Source: an uncultured bacterium
GTDB lineage: Bacteria > Bacillota_A > Clostridia > Oscillospirales > Oscillospiraceae
Direction of reading: 5' to 3'
DNA length: 18,054 nucleotides
Assembly (NCBI GenBank): GCA_905214605.1
Contig: CAJMMY010000006.1
Location: forward strand, 1-18,054
Made by a program: the position numbers and the translations under genes. The notes beneath the pieces were generated by a model, which saw nothing but the letters and a program-made list of their open reading frames with translations, did not search any database and was not told where the DNA came from. The first letter of the stretch is position 1, and the number at the start of each line of letters is the position of its first letter. This document shows positions 1-6,020 of this stretch, in pieces.

Positions 1-270
1 GCTGACGATGAGCACCAGCTCTTTTTCGTTCACCAGACAGTCCGCCAATTTCTGACGAGCGCTGCTGTAAATGGCCTGCACGGTCGTCCGGGCCACATTC
101 ATTTGACTGGCACATTGCTCTTGGGTAAAGCCTTCCAAATCAATCAGGCGAATGGTTTCAAATTCATCCACCGCCATAATGACTGTCTGACCGTTTCCGC
201 CGTGGCTGGGACCGAATTGTCCGCAGGCCGGCTCCGCACAAATGCGCCGCTGTTTGCAGGGACGAGGCAT
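1..270 (-). CDS. UPF0251/DUF134 family predicted DNA-binding protein (partial, C-terminus off the window)
   Basis: The visible 90 residues begin MPRPCKQRRICAEPACGQFG and continue with TVIMAVDEFETIRLIDLEG, then TQEQCASQMNVARTTVQAIY. This is the typical DUF134 layout: an N-terminal segment with spaced cysteines (C5, C11, C16), then a sigma-70 region-4-like helix-turn-helix with the conserved ARTTVQ recognition helix. The start is the ATG whose complement lies at 268-270, preceded by a GGAGGA ribosome binding site (complement at 278-283). The gene is read leftward and is cut by the window edge, so its C-terminus and downstream partners cannot be seen. In the family these proteins are presumed regulators and often sit beside NifX/NifB-like iron-molybdenum-cofactor-domain genes; that context is family knowledge and not seen here. 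A palindrome over its own promoter suggests autoregulation (inference). Confidence 0.86.
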   Translation of the reverse strand, partial: MPRPCKQRRICAEPACGQFGPSHGGNGQTVIMAVDEFETIRLIDLEGFTQEQCASQMNVARTTVQAIYSSARQKLADCLVNEKELVLIVS

Positions 271-301
271 CTGCAATTCCTCCGTTTCGTTTTCTGTGAC
301 C

Positions 302-330
302 AGTATAGCACGATAACTGACATATGTCAA
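302..330 (-). promoter_or_regulatory. Sigma-A promoter of the DUF134 gene
   Basis: Read on the minus strand the sequence is TTGACA (325-330), a 17-base spacer, then TATACT (302-307). That is a perfect -35 box, ideal spacing and a near-perfect -10 box. The start site would fall near 295, giving a short leader of about 25 bases before the ATG at 270. Confidence 0.8.
318..329. promoter_or_regulatory. 12-bp perfect palindrome overlapping the -35 box (candidate operator)
   Basis: TGACATATGTCA is self-complementary over 12 bases and covers five of the six -35 bases of the DUF134 promoter. A dimeric repressor bound here would block RNA polymerase. The obvious candidate is the DUF134 protein itself, since the promoter drives a predicted DNA-binding protein; this is inferred from position only. 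Confidence 0.55.
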
Positions 331-368
331 ATAACTCCATAACTTTTCTTTTTCTCCGCGCCGGAACA

Positions 369-410
369 GAACAACACCCCCGGGTTGAAAGGTTCCCGGG
401 GGCATCGTTC
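369..410 (-). terminator. Long hairpin downstream of the CoA-transferase gene (probable minus-strand terminator)
   Basis: The core stem is CCCCCGGG (377-384) with CCCGGGGG (395-402), a perfect 8 bp around a 10-base loop. The stem extends a further 8 bp outward only on the minus-strand RNA. There the outer positions become G-U wobbles, whereas the plus-strand RNA would have three A-C mismatches. This orients the structure with the leftward CoA-transferase gene that ends at 502. The following U-tract is weak and broken (UGUUGUUCUGUU), so efficient rho-independent termination is uncertain. Confidence 0.55.
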
Positions 411-501
411 TTGGAGTTTTTTCTATGGAGTATTGATGATTGGAGAGGGGTTGATATAGGAAGTTATAGGATTCGTACAAACGATAGATGAGAGGTTACA
501 A

Positions 502-1758
502 TCAGATGAATCCTTTTTCTTTCAGCACGGCAATTTTCCCATCGTCGTAGCCCAGAATGGTCTTCAGAATGGTCTCGGTATCCTGACCCAGCGTGGGAGC
601 GCCGCGCCAGACAGCACCCGGCGTCTCGGACATCTTAGGCACCACGCCGAAAGCTGTGACTTCGGAATCGGTGGTCTGGTCATGATAGGTGACCCAGTCG
701 CCGCGGCTCTTGAAGTGCTCGTGCTCCACGCATTCCTTGGCGGTATTGACCCGGCTGCAGGGAACCTTTTTGGAGGCCATTGCGTCCTCGATTTCCTGAG
801 CGGTGTGATTTGCGCACCACTCGATGACCTTTGCGTCCAGTTCTTTGCCCTTAGGAGAGGCAACTGCCTCGATGCCGGAGGAGCAATCCTTGTAATTGAA
901 GTACTCCAAATCAAAGCCCAAAGCCTGAATGGCCCGTTTGTACACGCCGGGACCGAATGCGCCCACAGCCACATCGTAGCCATCCTTAGATTTGAACAAG
1001 CCGTAAGGCTGGAAAGCTGCGGACTTGTTGCCGGAGCGTCCGCGAACACCCTGGGTCATGGTGTAGGTTGCGTAGGTGTCGCACATATACATTGCCTGCG
1101 CCTCAAACTGCGCCACATCGACTACCTGACCCTTGCCGGTTTTCAGCACGTTGATGTAAGCGGCCAGAATGCCGAACACAGCAGCCATAGCGGAAACGAA
1201 GTCGTTCATCCACGGCTTTGCCACAACAGGTGCGCCGTCTGCCTCACCGTTGAGGTACATCCAGCCGGAGAATGCCTGACCAATCATATCGTAGGAGGCC
1301 CGGTCGCAGTACTCGGGCAAACCGCCGAAAGCAGGTGTGCCGTAGCCGGAGATATGCGCAATAATCAGTCTGGGGTTGGCAGCCAGCAGGTCTTCATCGC
1401 GAATGCCCAGCTTTTCCAGCCAGACCATGTTTTCCATGAACACATCGGCCTCTTTAATCAGACCCATGAACACTTCTTTCACTTCCGGGTGATTCAGATT
1501 CAGCTCCAGAGACATGGACAGCTTGTTGCGTCCATCCTGCACCCAAGAGGTGGAAACTGTTTTGCCGTTCACGGTTGCAAAGGGTGCCAGCCCACGGAGG
1601 GTATCGCCCACGCCGGGTCGCTCGATATGAATCACTTCTGCGCCGAAATCAGCCAGCAGGGTGCCGCAATAGGGCATTGCAATCAGAGAGCCGGAATCCA
1701 CCACGCGCATACCTGCAAAAGGACCATACTTCGGAATAATAAAGTTACGTTCGCTCAT
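502..1758 (-). CDS. CaiB/BaiF-type class III CoA-transferase
   Basis: This complete 418-residue protein belongs to the family III CoA-transferases, which move CoA between a carboxylic acid and an acyl-CoA through an aspartyl mixed-anhydride. From memory it resembles L-carnitine CoA-transferase CaiB and bile-acid CoA-transferase BaiF. Shared segments are PKYGPFAGMRVVDSG near the N-terminus, RLIIAHISGYG, RASYDMIGQAFSGW, TGKGQVVDVAQFEA and the C-terminal WRGAPTLGQDTETILK. The catalytic Asp is probably D186, in KPWMNDFVS, aligning with CaiB Asp169. The start is the ATG complementary to 1756-1758, because AAAGGAG (complement 1767-1773) lies 8 bases before it; a TTG six codons upstream would overlap that site. 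Substrate cannot be assigned from sequence: carnitine/crotonobetaine, a bile acid or an aromatic acid all fit. A probable acyl-CoA dehydrogenase remnant lies immediately upstream on the same strand. Confidence 0.87.
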   Translation of the reverse strand: MSERNFIIPKYGPFAGMRVVDSGSLIAMPYCGTLLADFGAEVIHIERPGVGDTLRGLAPFATVNGKTVSTSWVQDGRNKLSMSLELNLNHPEVKEVFMGLIKEADVFMENMVWLEKLGIRDEDLLAANPRLIIAHISGYGTPAFGGLPEYCDRASYDMIGQAFSGWMYLNGEADGAPVVAKPWMNDFVSAMAAVFGILAAYINVLKTGKGQVVDVAQFEAQAMYMCDTYATYTMTQGVRGRSGNKSAAFQPYGLFKSKDGYDVAVGAFGPGVYKRAIQALGFDLEYFNYKDCSSGIEAVASPKGKELDAKVIEWCANHTAQEIEDAMASKKVPCSRVNTAKECVEHEHFKSRGDWVTYHDQTTDSEVTAFGVVPKMSETPGAVWRGAPTLGQDTETILKTILGYDDGKIAVLKEKGFI

Positions 1759-1772
1759 GATTTGAACTCCTT

Positions 1773-2076
1773 TCAAGCACTTTTTATCATGTTTTTTACA
1801 TTTTGGGGGCGTTTCACAGGAATGGCAATGTGGGAGAGAATGTTGCCGCCAAAGTTGGGTGTTGTCTGCACAAAGGCGCCGTCTTCGTCCGCGTCCAAAT
1901 CAATGGCGTCTGCCGTCAGATGAGTGTTATCAACGCCCAACTCGCAGGTTGCAAAAACTCGCATGCCCATCTTATCCTCAAACTTACCAATGGTCAACCA
2001 CTCTGCGTCTTTGGGCAGAATGAAAGCGGAAATCGGTCAGTTGGTGGGCATTCCCAATCCAAACCATTTTCTGTAC
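1773..2076 (-). pseudogene. Probable remnant of an acyl-CoA dehydrogenase (middle domain), frame-broken
   Basis: An open segment on the minus strand, closed by a stop codon at 2037-2039, reads PISAFILPKDAEWLTIGKFE and then DKMGMRVFATCELGVDNTHL. This fits the acyl-CoA dehydrogenase middle-domain pattern: a strand with F-x-V-x-K, then G-K-x-E-x-K-x-G-x-R, x-T-x-E-L and x-D-N. Immediately upstream, in another frame, KMVWIGNAHQLTD (about 2037-2070) matches the preceding family strand (G-x-K-x-W-I-G-N). Both halves are therefore present but separated by a frameshift and a stop. The segment continues to TPNFGGNILSHIAIPVKRP, which I cannot align to the family, and stops at 1773 with no C-terminal helical domain. 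No ribosome binding site precedes any start. In cai and related operons an acyl-CoA dehydrogenase (CaiA) accompanies CaiB, which supports the reading. An unrelated small gene cannot be excluded. Confidence 0.45.
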
Positions 2077-2121
2077 TTATTCAAAAAACCGAGAGGGGCT
2101 GACTCCGTCGGCATTTCGGAA

Positions 2122-2151
2122 ACGGCGCATCTGAATGTTACGGCGCATCTG
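2122..2151 (+). repeat. 12-bp direct repeat upstream of the GreA-family gene
   Basis: ACGGCGCATCTG occurs at 2122-2133 and again at 2140-2151, offset by 18 bases. Either copy can pair with GATGCGCCGT at 2165-2174, so two alternative hairpins share one 3' arm. Confidence 0.8.
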
Positions 2152-2178
2152 CTGAAAAACAGCCGATGCGCCGTTTTT
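2140..2178 (+). terminator. Intrinsic terminator-like hairpin with T-run, upstream of the greA promoter
   Basis: ACGGCGCATC (2140-2149) pairs perfectly with GATGCGCCGT (2165-2174). After one T/C mismatch, GCTG pairs with CAGC to close an AAAAA loop (2155-2159). A TTTTT run (2174-2178) follows the stem. The structure faces rightward although no rightward gene precedes it in the window. It ends before the greA promoter, so it is an insulator or a leftover rather than an attenuator of greA. Confidence 0.6.
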
Positions 2179-2181
2179 CCT

Positions 2182-2210
2182 TTGCTTTTCCCGGGCAAAT
2201 GTGCTACACT
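2182..2210 (+). promoter_or_regulatory. Promoter of the GreA-family gene
   Basis: TTGCTT (2182-2187), a 17-base spacer and TACACT (2205-2210) form a fair sigma-A promoter. The start site would be near 2217, about 20 bases before the ATG at 2237. Confidence 0.55.
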
Positions 2211-2236
2211 GCCCGCAGGAAAGAAGGTGCCGGTTC

Positions 2237-2740
2237 ATGCATGACGAACTGACGAAAGTTGACATTGAAAAAATGAAGGCCGAGGTGGAATACCGCCGGA
2301 ACGAGCTGCGCCCGCAGCTGATTGAAGAGGTAAAAGTGGCCCGGGGATTCGGCGACCTCTCGGAAAATTTTGAATACAAAGCCGCCAAACGGGAGAAGAA
2401 CCGGAACGACAGCCGCATCCGCTATCTGGAAAACATGATTAAAACCGCCGTGGTGATTGAGGACAATTCCCAGTCGGACGAGGTGGGTCTGTTCGATACA
2501 GTCACCGTATTTATGGAAGACGAGCAGGAAGAAACCGTGTTCCGCATTGTCACCACCCTGCGCCAGAATCCCCTCAAAGGTCTGATCAGTAAGGAATCTC
2601 CCGTAGGCAGCGTGCTGATGGGTCGGAAAGTAGGCGATGTGGTCCACGTGCAGGTGAATGACCGGTTCGGCTATGACGCAAAAATCATTAAAATCGAAAA
2701 AGGCGAAGATGACGAAGACTTGCCCATCAGCGAATACTAA
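2237..2740 (+). CDS. greA: GreA/GreB-family transcription elongation factor
   Basis: This 167-residue protein has the two Gre domains. Residues 1-72 form the antiparallel coiled coil with the conserved tip motif GDLSENFEYKAA (39-50). D40 and E43 there correspond to the acidic residues that hold the catalytic Mg2+ in the RNA polymerase secondary channel. Residues 80-155 are the C-terminal FKBP-like domain, with ISKESPVGSVLMGRKVGDVV (117-136) matching the family signature. Gre factors rescue backtracked RNA polymerase by stimulating transcript cleavage. The ATG at 2237 is chosen because it follows the purine-rich AGGAAAGAAGG and keeps the usual length; upstream in-frame codons would precede the predicted transcription start. 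The gene is monocistronic, with its own promoter and terminator. The tail (EDDEDLPISEY) is short and acidic. Clostridia often carry more than one Gre paralogue, so greA denotes the family here. Confidence 0.92.
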   Translation: MHDELTKVDIEKMKAEVEYRRNELRPQLIEEVKVARGFGDLSENFEYKAAKREKNRNDSRIRYLENMIKTAVVIEDNSQSDEVGLFDTVTVFMEDEQEETVFRIVTTLRQNPLKGLISKESPVGSVLMGRKVGDVVHVQVNDRFGYDAKIIKIEKGEDDEDLPISEY

Positions 2741-2754
2741 TGCCTCCGTCTGTT

Positions 2755-2785
2755 CCGGGAGCGCCCTTGCCGAAAGGCGCCCCGG
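2755..2785 (+). other. GC-rich hairpin just after the greA stop codon
   Basis: CCGGG (2755-2759) pairs with CCCGG (2781-2785) and GCGCC (2761-2765) pairs with GGCGC (2776-2780), leaving a single bulged A at 2760 and a 10-base loop. No T-run follows, so it is probably a 3'-end stabilising or pausing structure ahead of the true terminator. Confidence 0.5.
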
Positions 2786-2812
2786 ACCCGCACTCGCCCA
2801 AAAAGCTTTGAA

Positions 2813-2848
2813 AAAATCCGCCGTTTCCCCAAGGGCGGATTTTGTTTT
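2813..2848 (+). terminator. Rho-independent terminator of greA
   Basis: AAAATCCGCC (2813-2822) pairs perfectly with GGCGGATTTT (2834-2843) around an 11-base loop, and the T-rich tract continues as TTTTGTTTT to 2848. The flanking A-run makes it partly bidirectional. Confidence 0.88.
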
Positions 2849-2880
2849 CGGTTTTTTCACATTTGAACCGCCGGTGTGAA

Positions 2881-2909
2881 TTTACAAATCGATGGTTTTC
2901 TGGTAGAAT
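2881..2909 (+). promoter_or_regulatory. Promoter of the cell-wall polysaccharide operon (extended -10)
   Basis: TTTACA (2881-2886), a 17-base spacer and TAGAAT (2904-2909), with an extended -10 TGG directly before it (2901-2903). Predicted start is near 2916. The leader of about 65 bases contains a hairpin and ends in a strong AAAGGAGGG ribosome binding site. Confidence 0.7.
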
Positions 2910-2911
2910 AT

Positions 2912-2944
2912 AGGGAACTGCGGCCTTTTGGCAGCAGTTTCCCT
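2912..2944 (+). promoter_or_regulatory. 5'-leader hairpin of the polysaccharide operon
   Basis: AGGGAACTGC (2912-2921) pairs with GCAGTTTCCCT (2934-2944) with a single bulged T at 2938. An inner GCC/GGC (2923-2925, 2930-2932) closes a TTTT tetraloop. It lies at or just after the predicted transcription start, where a 5'-terminal stem commonly protects mRNA from decay. No riboswitch class is recognised. Confidence 0.5.
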
Positions 2945-2981
2945 GAGAGATTACACTCTGATTCAATAAAGGAGGGTTCCG

Positions 2982-4415
2982 ATGAATTACGGTATCATCT
3001 TGGGCAGTGTCCGAAACAGTATGATTTATCATATTGTTGCGGTCATCGCCGGATGGTTTTCCAAACAATGGAAACAAAGTCCCATTTTACAATGGTTTCT
3101 CCATCAGCGTTCCGGAGAAGACCATTCCCGGCAGAGCCTGCTGTTCCGATTGGCGTGCTTGCTCCATCGGTTTTTGCTTTGGCTGTGCAGGGCGCTGCAC
3201 TTGGATAAAATCACAGAAAACAGCATGTTCCGAAAGCCGGTGCTTTGGACCGGTCTGACCTTGGTGTGTGCGCCGGTTCTGCCCACAATGGCCATTCTGG
3301 CGCTGACCATGGTGTCTCTGTGCTCCCTGCTGCTGACCTTCGGTTGCGAGGAAAACCGCACTCTGGTTTACTTCCCGGTGAACAAATTCGTGTACGCCTT
3401 TGCGTTTGTCTACGTATTCTGCGCGTTCACTTCCGTCACCCCGGGCAGCAGTTTGAAAATCAGCGCCATGTTCTGTATGTTCGCGCTGTTCTTCATTCTC
3501 CTGACCAACAGCATCACCACGTACCGTCAGCTGAAAACCGTTTCCGCCCTGCTGGTGTTTATGGGCGTTCTGGTGTCCTTTTACGGATTCTATCAGTACC
3601 TCACCGGCGGTCAGCGCATCGGCGCGTGGGTGGACAAGGATATGTTCAACATCAGTTTCCGGGTGTACTCCACGTTGGCAAACCCCAACGTGTTGGGCGA
3701 ATACCTGCTGCTGGTCATTCCCCTGTGCGTGGGATTTCTGTTCTCCGCAAAAACCTGGTTCAAGCGCATTGTCTGGGCCGGCTGTTTCTGCGTCATGATG
3801 CTGTGCATGGTGCTGACCTATTCCCGTGGCTGCTGGTTGGGCATCTGTCTGGCTGCTGCCATTTTCATGGTCATGTATGACCGGCGGTTCCTGCTGGTGG
3901 GCTTTGCTTTGCTGGCGATTGCCCCCTTTGTTCTGCCGGAATCCATTCTTCAGCGCATCACAAGCATCGGCAACATGGGCGATACCTCCACGTCTTACCG
4001 GGTGTATATCTGGATGGGCACCATTGCCATGCTGAAGGAATTCTGGTTCTCCGGCGTCGGTCCGGGCAAAGACGCATACAACACAGTCTACCCCGCCTTT
4101 TCCTACAGCCACGTTTCCGCTCCCCATGCTCACAATCTGTTTTTACAGACCATGTGCGATACCGGTGTCAGCGGAACGGTGCTGCTGTGTCTGGTGCTGT
4201 TTTCCGCCACCCGAACCCTGTGCTCCGCCACCGCCGCCGAGCCGAACAAGGAAAATAAGCTCTTCCAGATGGCCGGCATTGCCGCCATTGCGGGATTTTT
4301 GCTGCAAAGCATGTTTGACTATACGTTTTATAACTACCGGGTCATGCTCATGTTCTGGGGATTTTTGGGCATTTACCTGATGTTTACCAAATTGCGGGAG
4401 GAAGAAACCGTATGA
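2982..4415 (+). CDS. Wzy/WaaL-type O-antigen ligase/polymerase family membrane protein
   Basis: This 477-residue polytopic membrane protein has roughly 10-12 predicted hydrophobic spans from about residue 88 onward, after a basic amphipathic N-terminal region of about 80 residues. Signatures of the O-antigen ligase family (PF04932 type) are NPNVLGEYLLL (234-244), TYSRGCWLG (279-287) and PHAHNLFLQTMCDTGVSG (381-398). The last holds the conserved H-N-x-x-L-Q followed by the D-T-G-x-x-G turn. Such proteins join polyprenyl-linked glycans to an acceptor or polymerise repeat units on the outer face of the membrane. Here the likely substrate is the secondary cell wall polysaccharide, because a pyruvyltransferase gene closes the operon. 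The ATG at 2982 follows AAAGGAGGG at ideal spacing. The stop overlaps the next start (ATGA), so translation is coupled. Ligase versus polymerase cannot be decided from sequence. Confidence 0.85.
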   Translation: MNYGIILGSVRNSMIYHIVAVIAGWFSKQWKQSPILQWFLHQRSGEDHSRQSLLFRLACLLHRFLLWLCRALHLDKITENSMFRKPVLWTGLTLVCAPVLPTMAILALTMVSLCSLLLTFGCEENRTLVYFPVNKFVYAFAFVYVFCAFTSVTPGSSLKISAMFCMFALFFILLTNSITTYRQLKTVSALLVFMGVLVSFYGFYQYLTGGQRIGAWVDKDMFNISFRVYSTLANPNVLGEYLLLVIPLCVGFLFSAKTWFKRIVWAGCFCVMMLCMVLTYSRGCWLGICLAAAIFMVMYDRRFLLVGFALLAIAPFVLPESILQRITSIGNMGDTSTSYRVYIWMGTIAMLKEFWFSGVGPGKDAYNTVYPAFSYSHVSAPHAHNLFLQTMCDTGVSGTVLLCLVLFSATRTLCSATAAEPNKENKLFQMAGIAAIAGFLLQSMFDYTFYNYRVMLMFWGFLGIYLMFTKLREEETV

Positions 4416-5524
4416 TTAAGGTTCTGAATATCATCAGCGATACCAATATCGGCGGCGCCGGACGGTATCTGCTGAACTTTCTGAAATATTACGACCGGAG
4501 CAAGTACGAAATCAAGGTCGTGCTGCCGGAAAACAGTCAGCTGAAACCGGAAGTGGAAAAGCTGAACACCCCGGTGATTGAAGTGCCCGGCATGGGAGAT
4601 AAGTCCTTTTCCATGGAAGCCGTCAAGGCGCTGAAACGGGTCATTCGGGCCGAGCAGCCCGACATTGTTCACACCCACGGTGCCATGTCCGGCCGCATTG
4701 CCGCAAAAGGCACCGGCGCGAAAATCATTTACACCCGGCACTGTGCATTCCCGGTGCCCGACCGCATCAAAAAGAATCCCGGCCGTTGGGTGAACAAAAC
4801 CATGAACGAGTTTTTCGCCGACCATATCATTGCCGTCAGCCCCGCCGCAGAGGAAAACCTCACCGACGGCGGCATTTCCAAGGATATGATTACCACCATG
4901 ATGAACGGCGTGACCCCGGTGCCCCGGACCTCTCCGGAGGCGCAGGCCGCCATGCGGGCCCAGTGCGGAGTGCAGGACGGGGAATTCGTTCTGGGCATTC
5001 TGGCAAGAATTGAGGAATACAAGGGCCATCTGGACATTCTGGACGCCATGAAGATTCTGAAAGACGAGGGCCGCAGCGTTCGTCTGCTGGTTGCCGGCAG
5101 CGGCAGCTTTGAAGAGGAAACCCGGGCCCATTGCCACGAGCTGGGTCTGGACGATTGCGTCAGCTTTTTGGGATTTGTCACCGATGTGGGCGGTCTGCTG
5201 TCCATTCTGGACCTGCAGCTGAATGCCTCTTTCGGCACGGAAACTTCCAGCCTGTCCATTCTGGAGGGCATGAGCATGGGACTGCCCGCAGTCATCAGTG
5301 ATTACGGCGGAAACCCCTGGCTGATTGATGACGGCGAGGACGGCTACCTCTTCCCTACCCGGGATTCCGCCGCCATGGCGCGGTGCATCGGAAAGCTTAT
5401 GGACGAGCCCGACACGCTGAAAACCATGCAGCGCCGGGCAACGGAGATTTATCATCAGCGCTTCACCGGCGAGATTTTCGCCCGGAATATTGAGGCCGTT
5501 TACGACAAAGTATTGGAGGATTGA
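4412..5524 (+). CDS. GT4-family glycosyltransferase
   Basis: This 370-residue retaining glycosyltransferase has the GT-B fold, acts at the cytoplasmic face and probably adds a sugar to the lipid-linked cell-wall polysaccharide. N-terminal half: GGAGRYLLN (14-22) for donor/phosphate contact and HTHG (87-90). C-terminal half: ARIEEYKGH (198-206), carrying the family R and K, and the E-x7-E motif with E277 and E285 in TETSSLSILEGMSMGLP. All expected active-site residues are present and the length is normal. The start overlaps the upstream ligase stop by 4 bases. The ribosome binding site of the next gene (GGAGG) lies within this gene's last codons. Sugar specificity cannot be inferred. Confidence 0.92.
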   Translation: MIKVLNIISDTNIGGAGRYLLNFLKYYDRSKYEIKVVLPENSQLKPEVEKLNTPVIEVPGMGDKSFSMEAVKALKRVIRAEQPDIVHTHGAMSGRIAAKGTGAKIIYTRHCAFPVPDRIKKNPGRWVNKTMNEFFADHIIAVSPAAEENLTDGGISKDMITTMMNGVTPVPRTSPEAQAAMRAQCGVQDGEFVLGILARIEEYKGHLDILDAMKILKDEGRSVRLLVAGSGSFEEETRAHCHELGLDDCVSFLGFVTDVGGLLSILDLQLNASFGTETSSLSILEGMSMGLPAVISDYGGNPWLIDDGEDGYLFPTRDSAAMARCIGKLMDEPDTLKTMQRRATEIYHQRFTGEIFARNIEAVYDKVLED

Positions 5525-5526
5525 CC

Positions 5527-6018
5527 ATGGAACAGTCGGAAAAGAAATCCCTGAAAATCAGCATTTTTGACATTGTCATTGTGGCCCTGTGTCTGGTGGC
5601 CGCAGTGGTGGTATTTATGATGCTCAAACCCAAAAACGTTACCGTGGGCACCCCCTCCGGAACCCCCATGCGTTACACCGTGGAGATACAGAAAATGCCC
5701 GCCGGCGCCGGTGCATTGGTACAGCCCGGCGACGCCATCAAGGACGGCGCAAAAAACTACGACATCGGCACCGTGGTGTCCTCTACCGTGACCCCCTTCA
5801 CCTATCAGGTGATGAATGAAGAGAACGGCACGGCGGTTTATGTGCCTTTGGACCGTTACGAGAACATTGAAATCGTCATTGAGGCCAATATGAACACTTC
5901 CTCTGCCGCGCTGACCACCGAAAGCGGTTTCACCGTCACCGTAGGCACCCAGGTCAATGTTGCCGGTCCCTGCTATTCCGGCACCGGTTATGTGACTTCC
6001 ATTGAAAGGGGCGAATAA
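5527..6018 (+). CDS. DUF4330-like single-span membrane-anchored protein (first of a tandem pair)
   Basis: This 163-residue protein has a short charged cytoplasmic start (MEQSEKKSLK), one transmembrane helix at about residues 11-33 (ISIFDIVIVALCLVAAVVV), and an extracellular, beta-rich domain. That domain has PGDAIKDGAK, DIGTVVSSTVTPF, a DRYENIEIVIEA strand and a final GFTVTVGTQVNV...GTGYVTSIERG repeat of the same kind of fold. This matches my recollection of DUF4330, a family without known function. The ATG at 5527 follows GGAGG by about 7 bases and lies 2 bases after the upstream stop. It sits between two glycosyltransferases in a pyruvylated-polysaccharide operon, so a role in assembly or surface attachment of that polysaccharide is the natural guess, but no catalytic motif is visible. 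Confidence 0.75.
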   Translation: MEQSEKKSLKISIFDIVIVALCLVAAVVVFMMLKPKNVTVGTPSGTPMRYTVEIQKMPAGAGALVQPGDAIKDGAKNYDIGTVVSSTVTPFTYQVMNEENGTAVYVPLDRYENIEIVIEANMNTSSAALTTESGFTVTVGTQVNVAGPCYSGTGYVTSIERGE

Positions 6019-6020
6019 TC

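Noticed and set aside
682..1923. Long plus-strand open frame of about 410 codons opposite the CoA-transferase
   Set aside because: It is the complement of a clearly recognised gene, has no family resemblance, and is rich in His/Cys/Gln as expected from antisense translation.
1969..1997. Possible promoter for the CoA-transferase gene (TTGACC-17-TAAGAT on the minus strand)
   Set aside because: It lies inside the dehydrogenase remnant, where the same bases fit the protein pattern, and the -10 box is poor. It may act as a promoter, but the evidence is too thin to annotate.
2204..2860. Minus-strand frames across greA and its terminator
   Set aside because: They cross a strong terminator, have no ribosome binding site and mirror the GreA coding sequence.
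2941..2955. CTGAGA-like string in the leader of the polysaccharide operon, reminiscent of a TPP riboswitch
   Set aside because: The other conserved TPP elements and stems are absent, and the genes are unrelated to thiamine.
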